The notes: generated by a model not told the origin, from the sequence alone. Numbered from the stretch's first letter, positions 17,464-27,340 are shown. The stretch: 64,000 nucleotides of DNA from Candidatus Roizmanbacteria bacterium GW2011_GWC1_37_12 (GCA_000991135.1 LBST01000003.1:1-64000), one strand, 5' to 3'. Numbers and translations: made by a program.

Positions 17464-18129
17464 ATGATAAAAAAAACAGTCCTTAATAAAGTAAAACTTG
17501 ATTTACTAGGAGGAAGACCGATTATGCTTTTTGATTTTCCAAATAGAGAAAACGAAACTGATCTTGTTTATTATGGAAAAAACGTTAAACCGAATAGTAT
17601 AAAAGATTTAAGAATAAATGCAGGAGCGCCATTAACAGTATATATTGATTATGAGAGTGCTGAAAAAATTGGTATTACTACATATGTAAATCTTATTAGT
17701 AAAATTAAATCTAATAATTTTCTTACATATAAGGCTCTAATAAAAAATAAAAAAGAGATGATTGATGCACGTTTCTCATTAAGCTTTGATTATAGAAATA
17801 ACAAAACAGGTTGTTCACATTATGAAACTTCTATAACAATTAGGAAACTTGCCGAACTTATTAAGAAAAACAAATATAATGAATTTGGGAGAGTATTTAA
17901 AAGTCCAGGTCACGTGCCTTTAATCATATCTTCTAAAAGATTATTATTAGATCGGAGAGGTCATTCGGAGATGTTAATTAAACTTACAAGAATCTTACAT
18001 ATGCTTCCAATTGTGATTGCTTCAGAAATGATTCATCCTATTACATTAAAATCAATGAATTATTCTGAAGCAAAAAAATATGCTAGGAAAAAAAATATAA
18101 TTTTTCTTGAAGGAAAAGACTTATTATGA
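17464..18129 (+). CDS. ribB: 3,4-dihydroxy-2-butanone-4-phosphate synthase-like (archaeal-type RibB)
   Basis: GRPIMLFDFPNRENETDLV, SITIRKLAELIKKNKYNEFGRVFKSPGHVPL, RRGHSEMLIKLTRI...IASEMI. Confidence 0.8.
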   Translation: MIKKTVLNKVKLDLLGGRPIMLFDFPNRENETDLVYYGKNVKPNSIKDLRINAGAPLTVYIDYESAEKIGITTYVNLISKIKSNNFLTYKALIKNKKEMIDARFSLSFDYRNNKTGCSHYETSITIRKLAELIKKNKYNEFGRVFKSPGHVPLIISSKRLLLDRRGHSEMLIKLTRILHMLPIVIASEMIHPITLKSMNYSEAKKYARKKNIIFLEGKDLL

Positions 18130-18962
18130 TTAAACTCGGAGCTCATCAATCTATTGCTGGCGGTTATTCCGAAGCACTTAAGAGGATTAACAAAATTGGT
18201 GGAAACTGTTTGCAGATTTTTTCATCGTCGCCACGGGTATGGAATTTCGCAAAAATGAACGAAGGGGAAATAAAAAAATTCTTAATTCTTAATTCTAAAC
18301 TATTAATTCATCCTATTTATTTCCATGCTTCATATCTAGTCAATCTCGCCGATGAGAGTCGAATCGGCCACTTGTCTAAAATGTCTTTAATTGCCGAGAT
18401 GAATATTGCTCCCCTACTTAAAATCAAAGGCTCAATTGTTCATCTTGGATCATACAAAGAAGAAAAAACTAACTCTAAATACGATAGTCTCATTGAGAAC
18501 ATCAAGGAAATCTTAAAAAAAACACCCAAAGAGTCGTTGTTTATTATTGAAAACGCAGGCAACAGAAAAATTGGGCAAACCTTAGAAGAAATTGCTCAAA
18601 TCATTAAAGAACTCAACGACAAACGTATCCGGCTCTGTCTTGATACTTGCCATTTGTTTTCCAACTGTTACCGCTTTTCTAATGACAAAGAACTGGACTT
18701 ATTTCTTGAAAAACTAGACGGACTTGATTTACTCGATAAACTCGAACTCTGGCATGTCAATGACAGCCGCGATTCCTTTAACTCCGGAAAAGACAGACAC
18801 GCTAACATCGGCCAGGGGACAATCGGTACAAATGAATTTAAAACTCTTTTAAATCACCCAAAAACAAAAAACTACCCTTTCATCATCGAAACCCCGGGCT
18901 TCAACGACGAAGGGCCGGACAAAAAAAACTTAGATATCTTAAAATCTTTAATTTTAGTATAA
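18126..18962 (+). CDS. nfo: endonuclease IV
   Basis: GAHQSIAGGY, IENAGNRKIGQTLEE, RLCLDTCHLFS, HVNDSRDSFNSGKDRHANIGQGTIG. Confidence 0.93.
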   Translation: MIKLGAHQSIAGGYSEALKRINKIGGNCLQIFSSSPRVWNFAKMNEGEIKKFLILNSKLLIHPIYFHASYLVNLADESRIGHLSKMSLIAEMNIAPLLKIKGSIVHLGSYKEEKTNSKYDSLIENIKEILKKTPKESLFIIENAGNRKIGQTLEEIAQIIKELNDKRIRLCLDTCHLFSNCYRFSNDKELDLFLEKLDGLDLLDKLELWHVNDSRDSFNSGKDRHANIGQGTIGTNEFKTLLNHPKTKNYPFIIETPGFNDEGPDKKNLDILKSLILV

Positions 18963-19036
18963 TTCTAGAGCTTTATCACAGGCCGATCGGCAACCTCCGA
19001 GGTTGAGAACGACTCGTCAAAACAATCTAAATACCT

Positions 19037-19582
19037 ATGAAAAATGACTATATTTCACAGCTAAAAAAGGAAGTATTGAAGTTTAAGGGTAAAAAAGTCG
19101 ATATTAACCTTATTGAGAAATTTCTAAAAAAACTTTCTTCGACAGATAAAGTTACAAAAGAGCTAAACATTGACGAACACCTTTGTGCTTTCTTTATCCC
19201 TATCAATAAAAAAACCAAATCGATATATTTAGGTCATCATATTAAGGCAAATAGTTGGATCCCACCAGGAGGCCATATCAAATGGAATGAACACCCGATA
19301 AAAACTGTTATCAGAGAATTTGAGGAGGAATTAACCCACAAAATAAGTAAAACTCAAATACGGCTTTTCAATCTATCGATTACCAATGTCAAATCAAACC
19401 CTCGTCATCCTTGTAAAATTCACTACGATTTCTGGTATTTGGTCAATGTCCCAAAAGTCAAATTCGACTTTCTCAAAAAAGAATTCTACGATGCCTATTG
19501 GCACGATTTTGACGAAGCAATAAATAAAATAACGGTTCCCCACTATAAAAAGATTGTAACATCGGTGAAAGACGCGATATAA
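19037..19582 (+). CDS. NUDIX hydrolase
   Basis: PPGGHIKWNEHPIKTVIREFEEEL Nudix box. Confidence 0.85.
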   Translation: MKNDYISQLKKEVLKFKGKKVDINLIEKFLKKLSSTDKVTKELNIDEHLCAFFIPINKKTKSIYLGHHIKANSWIPPGGHIKWNEHPIKTVIREFEEELTHKISKTQIRLFNLSITNVKSNPRHPCKIHYDFWYLVNVPKVKFDFLKKEFYDAYWHDFDEAINKITVPHYKKIVTSVKDAI

Positions 19583-19589
19583 TTACTTC

Positions 19590-20915
19590 ATGAGCAAACT
19601 TCCCAAGTCAGTCATTGAATTCATAGAAAAATTCAGGAAAAACAAGTTTCAGATTTATATAGTCGGAGGAGCGGTCAGAAATTTGTTGCTCGACAAGCCT
19701 ATTATCAACTGGGACTTTACCACCAATGCTACCCCCGAACAAATTCAAAAATTATTCAAAGACGCTTTTTATAACAATACCTACGGAACGGTTTCCATTC
19801 CTGTCGATAATTTAATATTTGAAGTAACGCCTTTTCGAAAAGAAGGCAGATACAACGACTTTCGTCACCCGGAAAAGGTCGAGTGGGCGAAAACCATCGA
19901 AGAAGATCTCTCAAGGCGTGACTTTACAATCAACGCCATGGCATATGACGGATCAATGATTATTGATCCCTACGATGGACAAAAACACTTAAAAGAAAAA
20001 TTAGTCGTCGCTGTTGGAAATCCTGACAAACGCTTTTCCGAGGATGCTTTGAGGTTAATGAGAGGAATCCGTTTCGCGTCTCAACTTGGATTTATGATCG
20101 AGGAAAAAACCCGCAGATCTATCGAAAAAAATGCCGAATTGATTACCAAGATTTCCTGGGAAAGGGTGAGAGACGAGTTTTTGAAAATATTGGGAAGTGA
20201 TCATCCGTCTGAAGGAGTTTTATTTTTGAAAAATACCAGCCTTCTAACATTCATTCTTCCTGAAGTAGATATCTGTTTTACCATTCCTCAAAAGAGCCCG
20301 CTTCGCCACCATATCTATGACGTCGGCACCCATTTGGTGATGTCTTTGAAACACTGTCCATCAAAAGACGTAATTACCAGATTTGCGACTTTGATTCATG
20401 ATACTGGAAAGGCGCTTACGTTTAGGCGCGACGATAAAACCGCCCTTATCACTTTTTACAACCACGAGGTCGTCGGTAAAAAACTGGCGGAAAAAATCGG
20501 TGATAGATTCAAACTTTCCAATAAAGACAAAAACAAATTAGTCACATTGGTCCAATTTCACCAATTTACTGTCTCTGAAATCCAGACTGATAAAGCTGTC
20601 AGAAGGTTTATTAAAAATGTTGGTAAAGAATATTTAGAAGATATAATCGACCTTAGATTTGGAGACAGAATCGGATCGGGAGCAAAACCAGACTCTTGGA
20701 GGTTTGATCTGTTTAGGAAAAGATTGATCGAAGTCCAAAAACAACCGTTTCAAATCAAAGATCTGAAAATAGACGGCAACGACGTCATGAAAATCTTGAA
20801 ACTTAAGCCCGGACCTAAAGTCGGTGAAATCTTGGAAAAAATCTTTGACCAGGTTGTTGAAAAGAAACTTAAAAACGAGAGAAAAGAATTACTACATTCT
20901 ATTAATAGAATGTAG
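19590..20915 (+). CDS. cca: CCA tRNA nucleotidyltransferase / poly(A) polymerase family with HD domain
   Basis: IVGGAVRNLLLDKPIINWDFTTNA, RRDFTINAMAYD, HD motif TLIHDTGK. Confidence 0.92.
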   Translation: MSKLPKSVIEFIEKFRKNKFQIYIVGGAVRNLLLDKPIINWDFTTNATPEQIQKLFKDAFYNNTYGTVSIPVDNLIFEVTPFRKEGRYNDFRHPEKVEWAKTIEEDLSRRDFTINAMAYDGSMIIDPYDGQKHLKEKLVVAVGNPDKRFSEDALRLMRGIRFASQLGFMIEEKTRRSIEKNAELITKISWERVRDEFLKILGSDHPSEGVLFLKNTSLLTFILPEVDICFTIPQKSPLRHHIYDVGTHLVMSLKHCPSKDVITRFATLIHDTGKALTFRRDDKTALITFYNHEVVGKKLAEKIGDRFKLSNKDKNKLVTLVQFHQFTVSEIQTDKAVRRFIKNVGKEYLEDIIDLRFGDRIGSGAKPDSWRFDLFRKRLIEVQKQPFQIKDLKIDGNDVMKILKLKPGPKVGEILEKIFDQVVEKKLKNERKELLHSINRM

Positions 20916-20916
20916 T
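20891..20916. terminator. 26-bp perfect palindrome shared by two convergent gene ends (possible bidirectional terminator)
   Basis: ACTACATTCTATTAATAGAATGTAGT; encodes LHSINRM* on both strands. Confidence 0.6.
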
Positions 20917-21518
20917 ATATTTGTTTGTTCGTCTCTTATCGTTGTTTCTTCTCCGTGACCAGAGTAAACTACCGTATCTTTTGGTAATTTGCCTAATTTT
21001 ATTAAAGAATTTTTTAAATCTTTTTTATTGCAGTAAGAAAAATCATATCTGCCGATTGCCTCTTTAAATAAAGTGTCGCCGGTAAAGATTACTTTTTCTT
21101 TTTCTAAATAAAAACTTCTGCTTCCTGGAGTATGTCCTGGTGTTTCTAAAATTTGTAATCCGTAATTCGTAATTAAATAATTACTAATTTCTAATTTCAG
21201 ATTACTTTGTTTAACAATATCTGGTTTAAAACCAAGAAAGTATTCAGCCGTTTCAGATAATCGATCGATAAGAAATTGATCTTTTTTATTGATAAAAAGC
21301 GGAATGTTAAATGATAACTGAATTTCTCCTGTGGCCATAATGTGGTCGAAATGGCCGTGAGTTGCCAACATTCCCACGAGTTTTAGTCTCCTTCTTTGTA
21401 GCTCTTCGAGAATAAACGAGGCCTCATCCGCCGGGTCAATAATCAAGCATTCATTATCCTCAATTAAAAAATAACAATTCGCCAGAAGTTCACCAAGGGA
21501 AAATTTTACGATTGTCAT
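20892..21518 (-). CDS. MBL-fold hydrolase (glyoxalase II-like)
   Basis: ATHGHFDHI, ETPGHTPGSRSFY, FTGDTLF, SGHG motifs. Confidence 0.88.
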   Translation of the reverse strand: MTIVKFSLGELLANCYFLIEDNECLIIDPADEASFILEELQRRRLKLVGMLATHGHFDHIMATGEIQLSFNIPLFINKKDQFLIDRLSETAEYFLGFKPDIVKQSNLKLEISNYLITNYGLQILETPGHTPGSRSFYLEKEKVIFTGDTLFKEAIGRYDFSYCNKKDLKNSLIKLGKLPKDTVVYSGHGEETTIRDEQTNILHSINRM

Positions 21519-21576
21519 TAATATTATTTTAAACTACACTCTAATGTTACGGTGTAGTAATTAAATTTAGCTTGGT

Positions 21577-21831
21577 TTGACAAAAAAAAGAAGAAGAAGT
21601 ATAATTCATTCTTATATGGTAATTGAAACTGGAAGAATTGGGCAGAATATTGGACCACTAAGAAAGAAAGGTGATTTTTACATTGGTATTAGAAGAAATG
21701 TAAAGGATGGACCATTTGATGCGCCTCATTCAAAAATAAATTTCTTAAGTTTAAAAGAAATTGGCGTTGTACTTCTTACTTTGAGCCTGATTAGAGTTGC
21801 TATACCAATTGCACAAGCTTTATTACACTAA
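21577..21831 (+). CDS. hypothetical small protein
   Basis: ORF 84 aa, TTG start, one C-terminal hydrophobic segment. Confidence 0.35.
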   Translation: MTKKRRRSIIHSYMVIETGRIGQNIGPLRKKGDFYIGIRRNVKDGPFDAPHSKINFLSLKEIGVVLLTLSLIRVAIPIAQALLH

Positions 21832-21856
21832 ATCCATTAGTCCAAATTATTTATAG

Positions 21857-22324
21857 CTATAACCATTCGACATAGTCACAGCCAGTTGCTATTTTCTGTT
21901 GCGGATCCCACTTATTAGTCGAACATTTTTTTAATTTTTTTCCTGCCGCAGTTGTAAACAATACTAATTTGGAACCGCACTTTGGGCAGTCTTCATCGAG
22001 GGCTTCAGTCGTTCCCTTTATCCACTCGATATAGTCACAGCCCCCGGCTGTCTTGGTCTTTGGATCCCAAGTGGCTGTCGAACACTTTTTCATTTTCTTC
22101 CCAAACCTCGTCACCGCCATAAGCAAAGGAGCGCCGCACTTTGGGCATTTTTCATCAAGAACAGTAGGTTCAACTGGTAACCATTTGACAAAATCACACC
22201 CTTCTGTCTGCTTTGTTTCCGGATTCCATCTTCCAGTCGAACAACGCTGCAGTTTTCTGCCTGTCTTCGTCTCAAAAACTTCGCCTAACGCTGAACCACA
22301 TTTTGGACATTTTTTGTCATCCAT
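21857..22324 (-). CDS. stand-alone triple topoisomerase-type zinc-ribbon protein
   Basis: Three tandem CPKCGSxL...GRKLxxCS...W.P....GCDxVxW units. Confidence 0.8.
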   Translation of the reverse strand: MDDKKCPKCGSALGEVFETKTGRKLQRCSTGRWNPETKQTEGCDFVKWLPVEPTVLDEKCPKCGAPLLMAVTRFGKKMKKCSTATWDPKTKTAGGCDYIEWIKGTTEALDEDCPKCGSKLVLFTTAAGKKLKKCSTNKWDPQQKIATGCDYVEWL

Positions 22325-22360
22325 ATATTTATCTTTATAAACTTTATAACTTTACAAACT

Positions 22361-23161
22361 TTACGAACTCTTTTCCTTTTTTCTCTTTGCTAGCCACACC
22401 AGAATTGGCGTTGCTACAAATGGCGAGGAATAAGTACCGGTAATTGTACCAATAAGAAGAGTAATAATAAAGAATCTGATTGTCGATCCTCCAAGAAGAA
22501 CTAAGCTCAAAAGCATAAAGACAATCGTCATTGAATTATTGACAGACCTGACCATGGTCTCGGTTAGCGCCCGATTGGCAAAATGCTCGATGTCTTCTTT
22601 ACCTTCCGTCTGTAAGTACTCCCTGATTTTGTCGAAAATGACGATCGTGTCGTGGACTGAAAATGACATCGTCGTCAAGACTGCGGTAACAAACATAGTG
22701 TCGACTTCGGCGCCAAAAAAACGAGAAAGAAGAGAATAACTCCCGATAACAACCAAAAAATCGTGGATCATCGCTAAAATGGCGGCCATAGCATACTTGA
22801 ATCCTTTAAAGGCAAGACTCATATAAATCAGAATTCCTGCAACCGCCAACAGTGAAGCTATCACTGTTTTATTTATAGTTTCTTTTCCTAAAGTTGCCCC
22901 AACTGTTTCCAAACGGAGAACTGTCACTTTCGCCTTCATTTTTTTCTCGAGTGTTGATATTAATTTATCCTGCTCTTTCTGATTAAGAGTTTTTTCTCTT
23001 AAATTATAAGTCTTATCTCCTATTCTATATTCCAAATATGTTCCGCCGACAAAATCAATAGAATATCGATAACCCCATTTGACTATGGAAAATAAACCGG
23101 CGCTAATGACCAGAAAAGAAATTAAAAAATATATTAATCTATATTTTAAAAAGTTAAACAT
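22361..23161 (-). CDS. secF: protein translocase subunit SecF
   Basis: YSIDFVGGTYLEYRI; SFSVHDTIVIFDKIRE. Confidence 0.93.
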   Translation of the reverse strand: MFNFLKYRLIYFLISFLVISAGLFSIVKWGYRYSIDFVGGTYLEYRIGDKTYNLREKTLNQKEQDKLISTLEKKMKAKVTVLRLETVGATLGKETINKTVIASLLAVAGILIYMSLAFKGFKYAMAAILAMIHDFLVVIGSYSLLSRFFGAEVDTMFVTAVLTTMSFSVHDTIVIFDKIREYLQTEGKEDIEHFANRALTETMVRSVNNSMTIVFMLLSLVLLGGSTIRFFIITLLIGTITGTYSSPFVATPILVWLAKRKKEKSS

Positions 23162-23262
23162 ATTTTTAAGTCAAAATTCAAAAATCAAAAGTCAAAAATT
23201 CAAGTAAAAAGTTAAAAGTAATTGAATAAAAACTTTTTAATTTTGACTTTAACTTTTGAATT
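23162..23262. repeat. AT-rich inverted repeat, family B2 (CAAAAGTCAAAAATTCAAGTAAAAAGTTAAAAGT)
   Basis: Fills the secD-secF gap; similar copies at 32859-32977, 49137-49250, 54900-55016. Confidence 0.8.
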
Positions 23263-24582
23263 CTAACTTTTGACTTTTAACTTATAAAAAGCATTAATCA
23301 ATCTTTTAGTAATTACTACTCCGGTAAAAAGGCTTGTTGCCACTCCGATTGCCAAAGTCAAAGCAAATCCCCTCACCATGCCAAACTGCGGTAAAAACTC
23401 CCAGTTTAAAGGATTAAACAAAATAAAAGCCACAGTCAAAGTCGTCACATTGGCGTCTTTAATAGCATCGATCGCCCGGCCAAATCCCAATCTAACAGCG
23501 ATATCAAACTCTCTCCCCTTTCTCAACTCTTCTTTTATCCTCTCAAAAATTAAAATGTTGGAATCAACTGCCATGCCAATCGAAAGAATAAATCCGGCAA
23601 CCCCGGGAAGAGTCAGCACAACCGGAATGGTCCTGAAAATCGCCATCGAGATCAACCCGTAGATAATCAGCGCCAATGAGGCAATCAAGCCCAATTTTCC
23701 GTAATAAAATATCATAAACAGCAAAACCGCTGTTAAACCAATTAGTCCGGCATAGACGCTTTTTTTCACTTCAGAAGCGCCAAGAGTCGGCCCGATATTT
23801 TTTTGTTCGACGAGTTTTATAGACAAAGGTAATGCTCCGGAATTGATGGCGATTGCCAGTTTTTTTGCTTCGTCAACGGTAAAGTTTCCTGTAATGACAG
23901 CGCTGCCATCCAGAATCGCCTGTTGGACTGTCGGCGCCGAAACAAGAAAATTGTCAACGACTATGGCTAAAGGTTTACCAATATTTCTTTTTGTGATGTC
24001 GCCAAAAAGCTTGGAGCCCTCGCTATTAAAAGACAGGCCGACTTGAGGTTTACCATCTTGCTGGTTAAAGTCAACATTGGCTTTTTTGATGTGTTTTCCC
24101 GTCAACCCTGTTTCGACAAGTACTGGTGTCGGGCTGGCGACTTTCTCGTCAAGAATTTTTTCTTCCCTGAAAGTCAGCTGGGCTGTTCTGCCTATAAGAG
24201 CAATCGCTTCGTCTACTTTTTCAACTCCAGGTAAATCGACACCAATTCTATAGTTACTTCCCGACTTTAAATTTTGCACCGTCGGTTCGGAAACGCCAAA
24301 AAAATTAACTCTCTTTTCTATGATGTCCCGAGCTGAAGATAGAGCATCTTGCAGATCTTCTGATTTGACTTTTTTAGTATCAGCTTCAAACACCAAATGG
24401 CTGCCGCCTTTAAGGTCAAGTCCGAAACTCGTCTTGAAATCTTTTCTTATTTTTAGTCCAAAAAAACTAAAGTTCAATGAAGAAGTAATCTTATATTTAC
24501 TCCTGATAATTTCTGGCAAATCGATCCAGATAATGGCGGCAATTATAAAAAGAAGAAAAACAATCTTTAAAAACTTCGTCAT
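23263..24582 (-). CDS. secD: protein translocase subunit SecD
   Basis: GLDLKGGSHLVFEAD; SIGMAVDSNILIFERIKEELR. Confidence 0.94.
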   Translation of the reverse strand: MTKFLKIVFLLFIIAAIIWIDLPEIIRSKYKITSSLNFSFFGLKIRKDFKTSFGLDLKGGSHLVFEADTKKVKSEDLQDALSSARDIIEKRVNFFGVSEPTVQNLKSGSNYRIGVDLPGVEKVDEAIALIGRTAQLTFREEKILDEKVASPTPVLVETGLTGKHIKKANVDFNQQDGKPQVGLSFNSEGSKLFGDITKRNIGKPLAIVVDNFLVSAPTVQQAILDGSAVITGNFTVDEAKKLAIAINSGALPLSIKLVEQKNIGPTLGASEVKKSVYAGLIGLTAVLLFMIFYYGKLGLIASLALIIYGLISMAIFRTIPVVLTLPGVAGFILSIGMAVDSNILIFERIKEELRKGREFDIAVRLGFGRAIDAIKDANVTTLTVAFILFNPLNWEFLPQFGMVRGFALTLAIGVATSLFTGVVITKRLINAFYKLKVKS

Positions 24583-24585
24583 AGG

Positions 24586-25185
24586 TCACTTTAAAAGTTC
24601 GTCTTCTATCCCGACTAACATTATTTTGGGTTGTTTTAAGAAACGCCAGATAAAAGGGTCGCTGTTTTTTTTTCTAAAAATAAATTCATCTTCTGTCATG
24701 GCCGTATAGTTAATTGCTCGTCCGAAGCTTTTTTCTGCTTCGGCAATGATCGATTCAACTTCGGCAACGACAATTATTCCCACCATTAAAAGATAAATCT
24801 CATCTTCTTTAATCGGTAAATTTTTAGAAAATTTAGTGGAAAGGGCGACAAACTTTATCTTGCCAATTTTTGACAGATTTTTATGAATTGAGACGGGAAG
24901 AAGTCCTGTTTTGGTAAATATTCTTAAAAATTCATCGTAAAAAAGATAATTTTTGTTTAGAGTGTAATAAACTTTGTTTAGGCGCTTTTCCCTAAGAAGA
25001 AGTTTTTCCTCGGCAAGAATGTCTAACTCACGCTTCACCGCATTAACCTCTTCTATTGTCTCTCTGACAACTCTTCTCAAATAATAATTCTCACTAGGAT
25101 GATGAAAAAATAATTCTAGAATCTTTCTCCTCGCTTTTGATGGAATGATGTGCTGCAACATTTTAATAAGTAACCTTATTGCCAA
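24586..25185 (-). CDS. winged-helix regulator with nucleotidyltransferase-like domain
   Basis: HTH KARRKILELFFHHPSENYYLRRVVRET...VKRELDILAEEKLLLREK. Confidence 0.55.
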   Translation of the reverse strand: MAIRLLIKMLQHIIPSKARRKILELFFHHPSENYYLRRVVRETIEEVNAVKRELDILAEEKLLLREKRLNKVYYTLNKNYLFYDEFLRIFTKTGLLPVSIHKNLSKIGKIKFVALSTKFSKNLPIKEDEIYLLMVGIIVVAEVESIIAEAEKSFGRAINYTAMTEDEFIFRKKNSDPFIWRFLKQPKIMLVGIEDELLK

Positions 25186-26329
25186 CTGGTAGTATTTCTA
25201 CCCATATCTGTCCCCGCACCATCGATATTTCTTCGTCGGCGCTATCAAAAAACTTTACCTGATCTTCTTCCGTTTCTTTAGACCATGTTCCTTTGATTAC
25301 TTTTCCATCATGGAAAATCAAGGCGTCGCCGCTTCCGACGACTTTATAAAGGATGTGACCGCCCTCATAACCGTCATTAGCCGGAGATTCTTTAGCAAAC
25401 ATAACTATGACATTTTTTGACTCTATAGTTTTACCAGTATTTTTATCAATGTGGGGTGAACCGCCGTTATTTCGTTTATAGCTATTGGTGCTTTTATCAT
25501 AATTCCAAATGACATTAAAATCAGAGGCCAAATTGTCCCAAAAACCAAAATCTATTTTTGCTGTTGTACCTCTTTCTTCTAGTTTTGCATCGTCTTTAAA
25601 TTTCCAAGAAGAATAATTTTTGTCCCAAGCTTTCCCATCCTCATCAACATTAGTCAATTTTCTTTTATCCTTGGCATACTGCCAAAGTTTGCTGGTTGCG
25701 GAATAAACCGTATGCTCTGTCGCTCTATTAGGTAGTCTCTCGTAGTCTCGCCAAAAATAAGGAAAAGGAACAGAAAATTGATTCATATCATTATAAGAAG
25801 ACCACTCTAGTTCTTTTATATAGCCGAGGGCGTCGGCTGGACCAGGAGTATTGGCTCCACCGACGTGAACATATAGGGGATTTTTTCCAAAACCTTCAAG
25901 TAACCTTATAAAATAAATTCTCGCCGACCGTACCGGACCGACATAAGGAGCATCCTGACAGTAAAATAAACTTAAGAAACGCGTGATCCCGCCTTCGGCG
26001 ACCGCCTCAAAAACGACGTCAGCCGAGGACAATCCTGATTGTGGCCGAGCCTCGGTATGATTTTCTATCATTATTCCCATCGGTCGCCTTTTCTGCCATT
26101 TAGCCTCTTGAACCTTTGAATAAAGAGCGCCGTTTATAGAACATTCTTGAGTTTTTGGCTCGTTGTCAACAACCGCCTGGCCGTTGCCATTTGATTTGGG
26201 GGGTTTATAGTTTGACAAAGGAGATAGAATTCCTTGATCAACATTTCCGGAAAAAACCGAATAGGAAATAAAACCAGAAAATAAAAATATAAAAATAAGA
26301 AAAATAAAAGTCAATTTCTTACCAATCAT
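25163..26329 (-). CDS. DUF3048 domain-containing protein (YerB-like)
   Basis: PMGIMIENHTEARPQSGLSSADVVFEAVAEGGITRFLSLFYC...VGPVRSARIYFI. Confidence 0.85.
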   Translation of the reverse strand: MIGKKLTFIFLIFIFLFSGFISYSVFSGNVDQGILSPLSNYKPPKSNGNGQAVVDNEPKTQECSINGALYSKVQEAKWQKRRPMGIMIENHTEARPQSGLSSADVVFEAVAEGGITRFLSLFYCQDAPYVGPVRSARIYFIRLLEGFGKNPLYVHVGGANTPGPADALGYIKELEWSSYNDMNQFSVPFPYFWRDYERLPNRATEHTVYSATSKLWQYAKDKRKLTNVDEDGKAWDKNYSSWKFKDDAKLEERGTTAKIDFGFWDNLASDFNVIWNYDKSTNSYKRNNGGSPHIDKNTGKTIESKNVIVMFAKESPANDGYEGGHILYKVVGSGDALIFHDGKVIKGTWSKETEEDQVKFFDSADEEISMVRGQIWVEILPVGNKVTY

Positions 26330-26342
26330 ATTAACTAAATAA

Positions 26343-26822
26343 CTAATAACTTTTTTCTATCGCTTTCTTTTCTTCGTCTGAAAGATCATATTCTTCGCCT
26401 TTGCCTTTTTTTACTTTTTTAGTATAGACTCTCAACCCGTCTCTCGTATATATAAAGTTTAAAATTATACCACTATTTTCCTTATCAAGAAAAGCGGTAA
26501 CAAAACTTTGTTCGCCACCCATTCTCTCAAATGGATTAAATCTAATCAAGCCAACTTTTTGTAAATGGAGTTGTGACAATTCAATCTGTCTTTTTAATTC
26601 TGTCTTAATCAAAGAAATCTCTTGAGAGTTTTTCTTGTTTTCATTTAAAAGCAAATCTAAAATCTCGTCGAGTTTTTCCTTTTTCGTTCTTGAGGTCAAA
26701 TTGTAATAGTGGTTTCTTAGTTTGAAAACGATAAAACTCAAAAATAGAAGCCAGACAAACGCCAAAATAACTAAATAAGTGACCATTAAATACATTCTAT
26801 AAAGTTGCAATCTGACTGTCAA
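26343..26822 (-). CDS. DUF4446 family protein
   Basis: TM + KVGLIRFNPFERMGGEQSFVTAFLDKENSGIILNFIYTRDGLRVYTK. Confidence 0.8.
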   Translation of the reverse strand: MTVRLQLYRMYLMVTYLVILAFVWLLFLSFIVFKLRNHYYNLTSRTKKEKLDEILDLLLNENKKNSQEISLIKTELKRQIELSQLHLQKVGLIRFNPFERMGGEQSFVTAFLDKENSGIILNFIYTRDGLRVYTKKVKKGKGEEYDLSDEEKKAIEKSY

Positions 26823-26843
26823 TGTGATTATAATAACAAAGCT

Positions 26844-27110
26844 ATGCCCAAAAAGACTAAAAAAGAAAAAATTTTGGCGGCGTATAGAAAAAAACTCCGT
26901 TTACTCGAACAGTCAAACATTAAATCTCCCCCCTCGTTAACCTCCGAGGTTAACGTAAGGACGACCAACACTCGAACCTCGGAGGTTAAACAAACAGAAA
27001 AAATCGCTCCTCCAAAATACTTTTTTCTTGATTTAAGAAAAAGTCTGATTTTGGTATCAATTATCATTGCTGTTGAAATTGGCTTATATTTTGCTAAGCT
27101 GATTAAGTGA
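26844..27110 (+). CDS. small membrane protein carrying an in-frame repeat
   Basis: MPKKTKKEKILAAYRKKLRLLEQ..., C-term TM; contains element 26939-26987. Start chosen within ORF 26805-27110. Confidence 0.55.
   Translation: MPKKTKKEKILAAYRKKLRLLEQSNIKSPPSLTSEVNVRTTNTRTSEVKQTEKIAPPKYFFLDLRKSLILVSIIIAVEIGLYFAKLIK
26939..26987. repeat. in-frame ACCTCCGAGGTT element
   Basis: AACCTCCGAGGTT...AACCTCGGAGGTT, encodes TSEVNVRTTNTRTSEVK. Confidence 0.85.
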
Positions 27111-27129
27111 GAGGAGGTGAACTCTAAAT

Positions 27130-27273
27130 ATGGCATCAATGTACTGTGTAAAATGTAGAGCTAAAAGAGAAGATCCAAAAGCTGTAAAAGTTACCATGAA
27201 AAACGGTAAGCCAGCTATGAAAGGTAAATGCCCAGTCTGCGGCACCGGTATGTACAGAATCGGCGCAGCCTAA
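27130..27273 (+). CDS. DUF5679 small zinc-ribbon protein
   Basis: MASMYCVKCRAKREDPKAVKVTMKNGKPAMKGKCPVCGTGMYRIGAA; AGGAGG SD upstream; missed by the ORF track (47 aa). Confidence 0.85.
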   Translation: MASMYCVKCRAKREDPKAVKVTMKNGKPAMKGKCPVCGTGMYRIGAA

Positions 27274-27302
27274 TATTTTGTTTAAACAGGATATTTTTTT
27301 AT

Positions 27303-27335
27303 AAGGACAGCCCCGACTAAGTCGGGACTGTCCTT
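27303..27335. terminator. bidirectional Rho-independent terminator
   Basis: AAGGACAGCCCCGACTAAGTCGGGACTGTCCTT followed by T-rich tract; convergent genes. Confidence 0.85.
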
Positions 27336-27340
27336 TTCTT

